From the NCBI GenBank assembly GCA_035578175.1, contig JAQMRL010000042.1, forward strand, positions 856,560-920,559: DNA of 64,000 nucleotides, read 5' to 3'. Each line of letters starts with the position of its first letter. The first letter of the stretch is position 1. The stretch comes from Catonia carolina. Taxonomy: Eukaryota > Arthropoda > Insecta > Hemiptera > Achilidae. The position numbers and the translations under genes were made by a program. This document shows, in pieces, positions 22,888 through 33,011 of this stretch. Below the pieces are notes generated by a model. The model did no database searches. It had not been told where the DNA came from and saw only the letters and a program-made list of their open reading frames with translations.

Positions 22888-23511
22888 TAGTGGTGGGCGT
22901 TTCTGTTGTTTCTTCCAAACGAAAACGAACGTTCGTTTGAAAAAAACAACTGTTTGTACAAAGTGTTGGAAAAAACGGTTTGTATTATTGATCTGTTAAT
23001 GTTCTAAATGAATCGTTTTTCTATATTTTTTCCTGCAAGTTTAAAACAACAGGTCGTTTTATCGTTCATACACATAGACGGCTGGACCTTACCGTTAAGT
23101 CATATCTCGTATATCATTTTATCAAAAAATTTGACAGTTAGTTTTATGGCCGTTTTTTGTGCATTATATTTAAAGAGTGTAGAAGTAAGTTATTCTATAC
23201 CTACTCTGTGATTATAATACTACACACACCATCATTATTTTGTATTTCAGATTGATTATTTTGTGTTTCCTAATAAAACTAACTATAATATTATATATAT
23301 ATATATAAATATATACATTTTTTCAGTAGAAGGCAACAGCCAACAGTAGTTATTCATGCAACCAGTTTTTAATTTGTTAAAAGTTTATTAGAGTGCGGTG
23401 ATGAGTGCGGTCAGAAAAAAACAGTTTGTGGAGAAGTAAAACAACAGTTCGTTCGTTTTCCGAGAAACAACAGTTTGGCCAAACTGTTCGTTTTTTTCTG
23501 ACGCAACACTA
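22888..23511. mobile_element. hAT MITE (TAGTG termini, 8-bp TSD)
   Basis: Starts TAGTGGTGGGCG and ends CGCAACACTA, imperfect inverted repeats of the TAGNG hAT type. Flanked by exact TCACCAAG (22880-22887, 23512-23519). Subterminal GTTGTTTC/CGAACGTTCG and GAAACAACAG words recur inverted. A (TA)n tract lies at about 23293-23306. No transposase. Nested in the PIF/Harbinger element. Confidence 0.75.
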
Positions 23512-23699
23512 TCACCAAGTAGAGACTGGCAAGTACCAAACCAAGTAGTGTTCATACTACGTTGTCGTTTTAGTTGCAAGTGAAGCGCCAAGTAGTGTGT
23601 GCGATGGGGTAAAAACACGTTGTAAGAAAGTTATAAAACATGTTTCGAGGATGTTATTTATTCATCTTTCGGAGGAAATTGAAGATTATCTAGAAAGGA

Positions 23700-23960
23700 T
23701 TACTAAGAAAAAGCCATGGGTACGAAAATGGATAGGTTGAAGAAGTACTCATGGGGGATCGGCCATGCTTTTAAGAGAACTTCGATTGGAAGATCCCGGA
23801 GAGTACAAGGCTTTATTGAGAATGTCGCCTGACGTATTTGATGAAAACAACCAAATACAACAGAAACACAGTAAATACCACGAGGAAATACTGACAACAC
23901 CAGCTACTTGCACTAGATTACGCAATACACTGACCAAGTGGGTGTTTAGACGGAGCACGT
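23700..23960 (+). pseudogene. HARBI1-like transposase fragment
   Basis: Reads KKKPWVRKW, then after a frame change MLLRELRLEDPGEYKALLRM followed by SPDVFDE, then a diverged KHSKYHEEI and TRLRNTL. The 'LL.EL...DP..Y...lRm....FdeLL......I.k.dT.yReaI....rL..TLRyLa' signature is the N-terminal part of PIF/Harbinger DDE transposases. The codons after DE are scrambled by an indel. The DDE core is absent. Confidence 0.8.
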
Positions 23961-24328
23961 ACAAAGGCAAGTCACTTGCTTATTGTGGTGGGGGAAGGCA
24001 AGCTGCCCCGAAAATAGAACACCGGCCAATTCACTTGCCTTGCCTGACAAGTTGCACGGCAACTTGACGGGCCAACGAAAATCATACAAGTAAATGTTCG
24101 CACTGAGCAAGTGACTTGCCTCCCAACTGGCGTCGTCTAAACTAAGCTATACCATGCAGTATGACGTAGTAGTGGCAGGCACAAGGGGAACTGGAGTTAA
24201 TAGTGGTAGGCATATAACAGAGAAGATCCAAAAGCTTTTAACCCACCACATACATTGACAGCATTTGTATTAATTTAAGTTTAGGAAAATACTTGTTGTT
24301 TCGTGCTTATCTCCTAACAAAGTCTATA

Positions 24329-25067
24329 GTCTATTCCAGTTAAGTTGGCAGTGCCTACAAAATAAATTCCGATTCACAGGCGGTGCACGAAGGAACAGTT
24401 CAAACCGCATTTTGATAGAGATCTACCCATACGTAGAGGTAAAACTTGAAGTAACTTTATAAGAAACTTTAAAAATGAAAATAATTAAATTAAATTTTTG
24501 TTGCTTCGTCCAGCGAGTTGCTAATCGTGTTAACTCTGTTTCACTTTTTAGTTGGAAATCTGACTTGACCAGTAATTTTCTTTTCCTTAATTATTCTGTA
24601 AACTGATCGTTCAGAGACGCCTACCATTGCTGAAGTTTTTGCTACAATTTTAATAATTGTTATATTAGCATGTTCAGTTTTAAAAGATTTCAAAGCATTT
24701 ATAATTAATAGTTTTTGTTTAGAATTAATGCCTTGTCCGCGCTTGTTTCGTTTAACCGGAGAATCCATTATTATTGATTTAAGAGAATGTAACTACGAAC
24801 TAATAGTACTACTTATTAAAATTAAAACAACACAATAACAACAAATATTAGTATCATACGTTTTAAAATATCACAAACACTATTATAATAAGAATTAACA
24901 CAATGTAGTAGGTACTACACTATTCGAATGCAGAAGCAAAACTGATATAATTGCATGTATAGGCCTACAAGTGAAACGGTCGTTGTGTTCAACCCAAACA
25001 ACCAATGAGCAGTTGCCGTCCCACATTCCACAGCAATGAATCTACTGACAACTTAACTGGAATGAAC
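24329..25067 (-). mobile_element. Tc1/mariner-like element, internally deleted
   Basis: Inverted ends around ATTCCAGTTAAGTTG(G/T)CAGT at both sides, flanked by TA (24327-24328, 25068-25069). It carries a transposase N-terminus on the - strand. About 740 bp, so the catalytic part is missing. Confidence 0.65.
24541..24768 (-). pseudogene. Transposase N-terminal HTH peptide (75 aa)
   Basis: MDSPVKRNKRGQGINSKQKL is followed by LLIINALKSFKTEH, then TIIKIVAKTSAMVGVSERSV and YRIIKEKKITG before the stop. This is a basic leader plus a helix-turn-helix ('A..tg.SersVyRi..E...tG'), typical of IS630/Tc1/mariner transposases. The downstream DDE domain is absent in this 740-bp element. Confidence 0.65.
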
Positions 25068-26289
25068 TATAGGTGCTATAAAAGCCGTCACAAGCCACGC
25101 TGCGAAGAAAAACCCGTACTAATCCTCCTCAGCTTTAACCAGTTCTGACAAAGCAACCGTTGAAAAATTGTTTAATAACTGTACAATCGTGTCAAAGAAA
25201 ATGACAAAACTATTTTGATATTGATAAACTAATTGGTGCAGTATTTAAAGTTGCCTACTTCTGCCACTACGAACTGAAATACTCTTACTTGAAATTAACG
25301 CTACACAAGATGTAAACAAAACGAACACAAAATGTGTGATGCTTCACTGCCTCCGCGATTTCATCATATTTCACCCGTATAGAAAATGAGTGATATTATA
25401 TTATATAGTTCAGTAATTTCGTATTTGCTTTGTCTGTAAAGCACTTGAATATACTATAGAATACTCAAAGGTAGAGAAATTTAAAAAAATTATGGAAACT
25501 TTTATATATATATATATATATATAATATTCTTTGAGTATTATAGTTTACTCAAAAATAATATTTTGTAAATATTAAATGTATAAATAAATTATCAACGAA
25601 ACGACTCTACAATATAAAATATGTTAAATAATTTTTATATTTTATTTTGATTCTCTTCAGATACAGAAATGACAAAATTGATGGAATGGTTTTTACCATT
25701 AATTACGTAAGGTGACTATTATTGCAGAGGCAGTGAAGCCAGTCGAGTATTGTTGATGTTCATCTTCATGTGCAGTTAACGTTTTGTCGGTCGGTTTCGA
25801 CTTTATTATAAATTTTAAAAGCGTATTCAGTTCTGTACTGCATAATGTGAGTGTTACTTAAATTACTAGATGTATTAGGTTATTATTATGGTTTGATTAG
25901 TTTTATTGATCAAATTACACGGGTATAATAAATTTAGTGTTCATATTTTAACGGTAGCTTTGTCTGAATTTGTACGTTTAGTTGATTTGCTTGTTCGTGT
26001 CTTAACAGCTTTTTCCGTTAGCAGCTAATTGCGGTTAAACATTTTTTAGGTACTTTTGCATTAAACTGACCACCATTTTATGTTACTCGAATTGTTTAAA
26101 TTCAATAGTTAATTATTGAACCGGGCAGCACACAATCTATTCGGACTGTTGGTGGGAAACGAAAAGCGACGATATAGAAGATGGAGGTTTTTCAAAACTC
26201 GTAAATAAATAATTTCGTTGACCAGTAACAAAGTGAATTCGCAACGAGTAGAAAGCACACGAAAAAAAATTTTGAACGAAATGAAAAAA
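25068..26289. other. Gene-flanking region; possible 5' end of the + strand gene
   Basis: No element is recognised. A TATAAAAG lies near 25077. GTGAGT near 25847 follows GTACTGCATAAT and could be a donor for a non-coding first exon of the gene whose first coding exon is at 27950. A GCAGAGGCAGTGAAGCCAGT run (about 25724) and a GATTTCATCA-containing segment (about 25340-25400) resemble 9610-9665. (TA)n at 25505-25525. Promoter assignment is speculative. Confidence 0.3.
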
Positions 26290-27318
26290 TCTGGTGTGAA
26301 ACAGTCGCACAACTTTCTCTTGCCAATGCAAATAATTAACAATATAATAACCCAACATTAGAAATAAACAAAAAACTAACCTCAATAAACATAACCTTAA
26401 TAAACGGAACCTTATTTTATTCATGAGTGAAAAACGCAAAATTAAAATCAACTTTACTTTGGCTTAAAAATACGGATCATTTTTTTGCGCGAAACTAGGT
26501 TCTGTAGAGAAAAATGCTTTTATCAAAAGTTGTAGATCGTTTAATTTCCTAAAATTTTGATTATCACACTTTTGTCGTAAAATTTGTCATATACTAAAGC
26601 CGAAATCTTAAAAAAAAAACTATTTTTCACGTTTTCATGAGGAAAAATTATTTCGTCAGAAAATCGCTAATTACCGCTAAACTAAGCGCTATATAAAAAA
26701 TGTTTGGAATAAAAGTTGTAGGATTTTAAATTCTCTACATTTTTTATTTTATAAATTTTTGTGCTAAAATGCATATTGGATACAAGTATCATAGAGAATT
26801 TTTATTTATGCCGTTTTTCTTGTATTTTAAAAGGTTTAAGGCCGAAATCTTAAAAAAATCGATTTTTCACACGTTTTCGTGAGAAAAAAACAGAAAATTG
26901 CTAATTACCGCTAAACTAAGCGTTATACAAAAAAATGTTAGAAATAAAAGTTGTAGAATTTAAAATTCTCTACATTTTCTATTATATAAATTTTTGTGCT
27001 ATAATACATATTAAAGCCGTAATCTTAAAAAAACACTTTTTTGTTACTTAAAAACAGCCTCACCAAGAATTTCAGCAAACATGGCGCCTACCCTATCTTG
27101 TAGAGAATAAAAAATTGAGTAAAGCAGACGATTTAAAAAAAAATCTTAGGACCAGTTTTTGAGAAAATCGCAAAAAAGTAAAGAATTACACGAATAAACT
27201 ACTACACTACTACTTCCGGTTGACCGATTTTGATGAAAATGTTAGTGTGGGGTCCGGTAGTGGTATGTAACTTAAGTTTCAAGTTTGTACGATGTTCCGT
27301 TCTTGAGATATTTTGTAT

Positions 27319-27380
<62 letters not shown>

Positions 27381-27540
27381 ACTTACAGACACACACACTC
27401 ACAGACCAATCACTAAAAACATGTTGTGTGGGTTGAGGGGGTCTGTTTAGGTGTATATTCGGGTGTAGAGTGTATTTGTTTTGATGGACATGAAAACAAT
27501 ACTTTCCTTCCTATATATTCATATAGGCAAGAGAAAGTAA
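26290..27540 (+). mobile_element. Family A copy 8, with internal duplication
   Basis: Both termini are intact but the element is about 1250 bp because the GCCGAAATCTTAAAAAA...AAAAGTTGTAG block occurs twice (about 26598-26770 and 26835-27000). The (CA)n tract (27320-27374) is long. A tiny stub of another copy's left terminus (reverse) follows at about 27846-27882. It lies upstream of the first coding exon. Confidence 0.8.
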
Positions 27541-27949
27541 GTATAAAAATTTCAGATACGGCTTGTTTGAAAGCTTGGGTTTTTTGTTATTTTGTTTGTT
27601 TAAATTATGAAACATTGGTGTGTATTAGGAATTATTTTCTAGTGATTTTGAAATGACATATTTAACTCAATTTTTTTGCATATTTTTCACTTCATGTTTC
27701 AGAAGATGCATCTGGTAAATTTTAAGGAAAAAAATACGGTGTTTTAGAGTAGTGTTTCTGCATGTTTTCTAATTAATTTCAGCTAAAATTCAGTCGTTTT
27801 ATAGTGTAAATGGTAAAGGAATTACAGAGTTTTGAAAAAAAAAATAGGCAAGAGAAAGTTGTGTGAGCGTGTTTCACATCAATTATTTTTTTTTTTTGTT
27901 AGTTTTAGTGGGATCTTTGAAAATAATGTTTTTATTTTTATGTTTTCAG

Positions 27950-28066
27950 GTAATAATATGTATTGAAGTTCTTGCGAGAAGTAATTGTGGATGAATTTCG
28001 TTTTGAGTGATGGACGTTGAACAGTTTGAGTCAAAGATAAAAGCTGAAGTGGTACATACAGAAATT
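27950..28066 (+). CDS. First coding exon of host gene (coding from 28010)
   Basis: A T-rich tract and TTTTCAG (27943-27949) precede a 60-nt UTR part. ATG at 28010 starts 19 codons, MDVEQFESKIKAEVVHTEI, ending in phase 0 at GTGAGT (28067-28072). A TGA six bases upstream of the ATG in frame supports the start. A homologous exon with matching UTR lies on the - strand at 2010-2112. The downstream partner exon (30763) continues in phase 0. Product unknown: acidic with K-x-E motifs, no domain. The paralogous conservation and clean splice context make this a strong exon call despite its small size. Confidence 0.8.
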
Positions 28067-28089
28067 GTGAGTCACTGATATTGTTTATG

Positions 28090-28433
28090 TACTCTTGCCT
28101 ATATGAATGTAAAGGAAGGAAAGTATTGTTTTCATGTTGATTTTTCAAAATCGAGTTTTCACCGGATCTACACGTTTACAGACCTCCTGAACCCAAAAAA
28201 ACATGTTTTTACTAAATGATCTCTCCCCCCTCCCTCCCCCTGTGTGTGTGTGTGTGTGTGTGCGTGCGCGCGCGCGTACGTGCGTGCGTGAACATTGTAC
28301 AAACTTGAAACTTAAATTACATACCACTACCGGACCCGACACGAACATTTTCATCAAAATTGGACTATCGGAAGTAGTCGATTATTTGTACAATTTTTCA
28401 CTGGTGAATTGCTCAAAAATGGCTCGTACAATT
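28090..28433 (-). mobile_element. Family A copy 9, truncated
   Basis: Reverse-oriented end of family A from the TCTTGCCTATATGAAT stem-loop through a (TG)n/(CG)n tract (28241-28277) to GTACAATTTTTCACTGG, then broken. It starts about 24 bases after the exon donor, so it lies in intron 1. Confidence 0.7.
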
Positions 28434-28503
28434 CTTACTTTCTCTTGCCTATATGAATATATAGGACAAAAAGTATTTTTTTTCATGTCGATTTTAACAA
28501 ATA

Positions 28504-29433
28504 CGAGGCGTGTTTTTTAAGTAAGTACCGTTTTGCGATTCCGCCGCCGCAGCGCTACGGTCGGCATTCCGCGCATGCGCGCTGGTTACCTACATCTCTT
28601 GTCTACGCACTGACGTCATTAGTCTGATTCTTCATTGTATACGTTGTTTACTGAGTGTTTAAGATGCCTCCGACAATCGTGAGTCCCGCTGATTGTGAAG
28701 TACGGGCTGTTATACGATTTCTTAGTGCTAAAGGCGTAAAACCGATCAATATTCATCGTGAGATCGTTGAAGTTTACGGACAAAACATTATGAGTGATGG
28801 AATGGTAAGGAAATGGGTGAGAGCATTTAAAGATGGCCGCACAAATGTGCAACAATTTCTGCCCGGAAAATCATGTGCACAGTTTTTTGGGACAGAAAAG
28901 GAGTATTGCTAGTGGAGTTTCTGCCTCGTAATGAGACAATCAATGCAGGGTCTTATTGTGAGACATTGAAAAATCTGTGTCGTGCAATCCAGAACAAAAG
29001 ACGTGGCAAGTTGAGTAAGGGTATCGTTTTGCTGCATGACAATGCCCGTCCACATGTGGCTAATCAGACCAAAGATCTCATCAAATCATTTAAATGGGAA
29101 ACTCTAGATCATCCTCCATACAGCCCTGATTTGGCGCCCAGCGACTACCATTTGTTCCTGCACTTGAAGAAACACCTGGGCGGTCGGCGTCTTCAAGACG
29201 ATAACGAAGTCAAAACATTTGTGATGCAGTGGTTAACAAATCAGGCGACAGAATTTTATCAGGAGGGTATTGAAAAACTGGTGCCACGTTATGACAAGTG
29301 CCTCAATATTCACGGAAATTATGTAGAAAAGTAGATTAAGGTACAGGCTTTCATGTAAAAATAAAATTATTGCGATATCTTTGCACGTCTTTTTTTAATT
29401 CCAAAACGGTACTTACTTAAAAAACACGCCTCG
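28504..29433 (+). mobile_element. mariner (DD34D) deletion derivative with perfect TIRs
   Basis: Perfect inverted termini of about 31 bp beginning CGAGGCGTGTTTTTTAAGTA (28504-28534, 29403-29433), TA duplicated (28502-28503, 29434-29435). Length 930 bp against about 1.3 kb for an intact mariner. It encodes the N- and C-terminal parts of a transposase with the middle deleted. Perfect ends imply recent mobilisation in trans. Nested in family A copy 10 in intron 1. Confidence 0.95.
28655..29334 (+). pseudogene. mariner transposase, internal deletion
   Basis: The ATG at 28663 opens MPPTIVSPADCEVRAVIRFL and continues through MVRKWVRAFKDGRTNV (HTH_48-type DNA-binding N-terminus). At about 28855 the sequence jumps to CTVFWDRKGVLLVEFLPR in a different frame, deleting most of the linker and the first catalytic Asp (TGDE-type motif). 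The rest is intact: LLHDNARPHVA, then YSPDLAPSDYHLF, with exactly 34 residues between the second and third catalytic Asp (DD34D). Stop at 29332-29334. The short join disrupts the frame, so it cannot make a transposase. Confidence 0.92.
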
Positions 29434-29756
29434 TACACTCTTCACCTTATATACACGTCAACAGATCCCCTCAACCGCACAACATGTTTTTAGCGATTGG
29501 TCTGTGTGTGTGCGCGCGCGCGTGAAAGAGTGATTTTCCGTATTTTTAAGTCAATCTGAGGTTGATTTTGAGTTTGCATTTTTCAATCATGTTAAAATAA
29601 GATAACGTTTTTTGAGGTTAGTTTTTTGTGTTTATTTCTAATGCAAGATTGTATCGTGAATTATTTGCATTGGCAAGAGAAAGTCGTGTGAGTGTTTCAC
29701 ACAGATGTTTTTTAAACAGCATCTCATTTGCTGCATTCTGTATGTTCCACATGATA

Positions 29757-30692
29757 CGGTAGATATCGTGTCTGCTGAAATTCTTGGCAAGGCTGTGCTC
29801 TGTAGAAAAAAAAATGGTTTTTTTTAAGATTGCGGCCTTAATATATGGATTTTAGGGCAACGTGTATGCAATAAAAGTTGTAGCCAATTTAAAAAGCTAG
29901 CAGTTTTATTCAAACATTTTTTTGTATATCGCTCTAGTTTAGCGGTAATTTGTGATTTTCTGTTTTTTTTTCCATGAAAATTGTAACTGCCCATAACAGA
30001 CAGGTGGAGTGCCAAATCATTTACAGTCAATCTGTTTGTTGCAGGGCTAAAATAAATAGTTCTGTTTCTTATCACATGGTCAGCGCCAATTAAAAGATTG
30101 ATTCATTTAAGAACAGAAGAGGTAGAGGTGTACTGTGACACTAATCAGAGTTGTCTTCTCTGAAAGTAATGAATTTCATTATACAGTTGGACCCTGTGGT
30201 GAATGAAGTGAAGGTGTCATTTGCAGAGTGGAAAATATGTGCTTTTCAGAGGGCCCGGCATGCTGATCAGCATACTTTTCCACTCGGTGAGTTGTGGCAA
30301 TGGTAAACCACTTCACTCCTTGTTTTACTTAGTAAAACCTCTACAGGTACAAACCAGCCTAAAGGCTGATCACGTAAACAATGAAAATTGTAAAGAAAAT
30401 TGATTTTTTTAAGATTTCGGTCTTAGTATGCATTTTACAACAAAAGTGTATGTAATCAAATTTATAGGAAATTAAAAGATCTACAACTTTTATTTAGAGC
30501 ATTTTTCTCTACAGAGGCTAGTTCAGCGTCATAGAGTGATTTTTTGTATTATTCACTCGTGATTATAATTAGGTTGTTTTTTGAGGTTAGTTTTTTTGCT
30601 TATTTGTTGTAGTGTTGTGTTACTAATATGTTAGGTTATATTTTTGATTATTTGCATTGGCGATAGGAAGTCTGTGAGTGTTTCACACCAGA
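29757..30692 (-). mobile_element. Family A copy 11, degraded, hosting family B
   Basis: Reverse-oriented and more diverged. It starts within CTGCTGAAATTCTTGGCAAG, contains CTAGTTTAGCGGTAATTTG, is interrupted by family B copy 3 (29987-30380), and resumes GATTTTTTTAAGATTTCGG to the CACACCAGA terminus. It ends 70 bp before the acceptor of exon 2. Confidence 0.75.
29987..30380 (+). mobile_element. Family B SINE copy 3, 13-bp TSD
   Basis: 394 bp from CTGCCCATAACAGACAGG to CACGTAAACA. Flanked by exact ATGAAAATTGTAA (29974-29986, 30381-30393). Family A sequence is continuous across the site once one copy of the duplication is removed. Confidence 0.9.
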
Positions 30693-30762
30693 TTTTTACG
30701 GTTTTAAAATATGTTGTTTATTCTGTAAATCATCTAATTTGTTTGTTTCTTGTTCCGTATAG

Positions 30763-30858
30763 GATATTAAAGTTGAGCATGAAGATGACTTGGACACTGA
30801 TGAAATCTCCCGGCCGGATCAAACCGGATTTGATTTTATTTCTATGAAAGCGGAACAG
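30763..30858 (+). CDS. Coding exon 2 of host gene
   Basis: Acceptor TTGTTCCGTATAG, donor GTAATTGAG. 96 nt, phase 0 at both ends, no stop: DIKVEHEDDLDTDEISRPDQ then TGFDFISMKAEQ. The peptide is strongly acidic. It aligns with exon 3 (EVKVEREDLISDGTSQSDPN then ASGFEFVHVEQ), sharing (D/E)(I/V)KVE(H/R)ED at the start and GF(D/E)F(I/V)...(E)Q at the end, so the exons arose by duplication. The fit of length, phase and paralogy is hard to get by chance. Confidence 0.8.
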
Positions 30859-30889
30859 GTAATTGAGACCAGTTAAGTTAATTATTATG

Positions 30890-31268
30890 TAATTATTATG
30901 TAGATAATTGTGGTTGTACCGGAGAATGCTTAAAATATCATGAACAGAGCATGTAACAAATGAAGAAGCTCTGAGACGGATGAAGAAATCCAGAGAAATT
31001 ATTGAACACCATCAAGATCCGTAAACTTCAGTATTTGGGACACGTCATGCGGAATGAGTCCAGATACTCTTTGATACAGCTCATTGTGCAAGGGAAAATA
31101 GATGGAAGGAGAGGACCAGGAAGAAGAAGAATATTCTGGCTACACAACCTCAGGGAATGGATTGGAAAGACATCTGCTGAACTTTTCCGTATTGCTGTCA
31201 GCAAAGTGAGAATTGCCATGCTGGTCGCCAACATCCGAAACGGATAGCGCACTGAAAGAAGAAGAAGA
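30890..31268 (+). pseudogene. Non-LTR retrotransposon 3' end fragment
   Basis: Reads EHVTNEEALRRMKKSREI, shifts frame once, then NTIKIRKLQYLGHVMRNESR, GRRGPGRRRIFWLHNLREW, and ends VANIRNG stop, followed by a (GAA)n tail. 'K..yLGHvmR...y.l......GKi.grRgpGRrr..WL.nLR.W' is the extreme C-terminus of a family of insect LINE RT proteins. A near-perfect 14-bp duplication AGTTAATTAT(T/C)ATG (30876-30889, 31269-31282) brackets it. Dead on arrival, 5'-truncated. Confidence 0.85.
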
Positions 31269-31282
31269 AGTTAATTATCATG

Positions 31283-31296
31283 TTGTTGTTTAAAGG
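31283..31296 (-). mobile_element. Family B right-end stub, cut by the LTR element
   Basis: TTGTTGTTTAAAGG here plus GGACCAGCCGAAAGG after the LTR element (42221-42260) reconstruct the reversed right end of family B (compare 57747). The LTR element is therefore inserted in a family B fragment, duplicating AAGG. Confidence 0.65.
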
Positions 31297-32999
31297 TGTA
31301 GTATAAAAATGATGTAAAATACAACAAGGTGCTTCCACCAAATTATGTAGTATAAAAATGATGTAAAATACAACAAGGTGCTTCCACCAAATTATGTAGT
31401 ATAAAAATGAAGTAGTAAAACCATTTTTGTAGTAAAAATGAAGTTACATAAAGCACGGCGAACTGCACCATTTGTGTAAGGTGTTTTGCAGAGATAATGC
31501 GGGGGCTTCCACCATCCAATTTTAGAATCCAACCAGACGCTGAAATTGGACTCAGGGGATTATTGGCAACCCAGACTTGAACAACGCAGCTCTATTGATG
31601 GTAAAAACTCGCTTTTAGTACTGCGAAGGTTTGGTTGAAGAACCACACAGGTCTAGACGCAATGACATTTTACACAGAAAGAAAAATAATAAAAAAAAAT
31701 TAATGAGTAGCTAAAATAATTTATTAAAGAATAACTAAAAACTAAATAAAATAGATAATATTATGAATTTAAGTAAACGGTTAATTCGTATAGAATTTAA
31801 AAAAAATTTGGTTAAATAACAATACAGTTTAAGAAAAAATAAAATAAAATTTGGAAAAAAATTTAATATTAACAAAACTTGATTTAACTATAGAAAATAC
31901 TTAATATGAATAATAATAAATTATTAGGAACATTTAAGAAAACAAAACTATTTTTAAAGTCCCTGGACTGAAACGGGAAAAGAAATCTCTTGGGCAGAGT
32001 TTAATAAATGATTAAGTGAAGAAAAATAAATACAGAAATGTATTTATTTTTCGGAGGAAAAAACAAAATAAAATTAAGACATAAAAAAAATGAATTGTGA
32101 GTTGAAATTTAGTAAAAGAATTACTTAGAAAAATTTAAGTAATTCAGTGGCCATTGAACAAGAGTTTAAAAAGAAAAAAATGTCATATTTTAAAGATTTA
32201 AATAATTTAAAAGAAAACGAAAGATACTGAAATTAGATAATGTTTTGTTACTTAAAACTATTTAAAAAAATTTAAAAAAAGAAAAAGAGAGATTTATTTA
32301 TAAATAGGATATTTAAAACACCATAATAATATTAAGAAACATTATGAATTTAAATTTAATAAAAAATAGATTAAAAAAAAATTGTTTAAGTTAAACCTGA
32401 AAAAATTATTAAACATGGTACTTAAATTTAAATTTAGGTAATTTTCCCATATTGGGAAAGAAAAATTATTTACCTGTAAAATTTGATCCTATCGGTACGA
32501 CCTCCTGTCCAAGACAAGCGTAAAATCTCAACGCACACAAAGGCAAAAAAAGGTCATTCCCCTAACGTTCACGAATGGAAACGTTCGAGGCTGCGAAAAA
32601 TGCCGATACATCGGAAATACTATAAATTTAAACGAGGAAAAATATATGAAAGAATTAAAACGACAGTAACAGAGAGAGAGAGAGAGAAAATCAATCGTGT
32701 AAGATAGAAAGAGAGAGAGATACAAATTACACGTGTTAGCAACTGAACAATAAAGAAGCAGCGACAAAAATGAAATCGGACACCGGACGTGAGCCTAAGA
32801 ATTAAAAACGTAAATTTAAATACGGAATGAAAATCTAATGAAATAAAACCAACTGGAAATAAATGAATAAAATAATTAGATTTAATGAAGAAAATTACAT
32901 AACCCTTAAAATATAATAAATCCGGCACAAAAATCAGAAAAACGGGATTGTAAATGAATTGAGAGGATTTTGGAGACAAAATCTTAGAAATTCATTACA
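31297..32999 (-). repeat. 3' LTR (left copy), 1703 bp
   Basis: Same length as the right copy and apparently identical throughout wherever compared by eye. Begins (on +) with two 49-bp tandem units, TGTAGTATAAAAATGATGTA..., and a partial third. Contains an (AG)n tract near 32671-32686. ORFs within it occur at the same relative position in both copies and look incidental. Confidence 0.92.
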
Positions 33000-33011
33000 C
33001 TCCCCCCCCTT
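33000..33011 (-). promoter_or_regulatory. Polypurine tract of the LTR element
   Basis: On the - strand AAGGGGGGGGAG lies directly against the TG of the 3' LTR, the normal place for the plus-strand primer. It fixes the element's orientation. Confidence 0.8.

Larger units (their letters stand above)
21597..24148 (+). mobile_element. PIF/Harbinger element hosting two nested MITEs
   Basis: Inverted termini AGCTTAGTTTAGAC then GACGCCAGTTGGGAGGCAAG. The left one is interrupted after its 14th base by the P-like MITE. The right copy is intact at about 24110-24148. Flanks are ATA on both sides (21594-21596, 24149-24151); PIF/Harbinger elements normally duplicate three bases. A HARBI1-type transposase fragment is at 23700-23960. 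Removing the nested insertions (21611-22840 and 22888-23519) leaves about 0.7 kb, a deletion derivative. Confidence 0.75.
28435..29705 (-). mobile_element. Family A copy 10, split by a mariner
   Basis: Begins TTACTTTCTCTTGCC, is interrupted at ACAAATA by the mariner at 28504-29433, resumes at 29434 through a (TG)n/(CG)n tract, then jumps directly to GAAAGAGTGATTTTCCG, an internal deletion of about 0.5 kb. It ends at CACACAGA near 29705 (normally CACACCAGA). Confidence 0.75.

Noticed and set aside
23008..23211. 67-codon + strand ORF
   Set aside because: Lies entirely inside the hAT MITE, with no similarity to a transposase.
32483..32707. A 74-codon basic ORF repeated exactly at 41704-41928
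   Set aside because: It lies in the LTR pair, so repetition is due to LTR duplication. Composition follows the local sequence and it matches no known protein.
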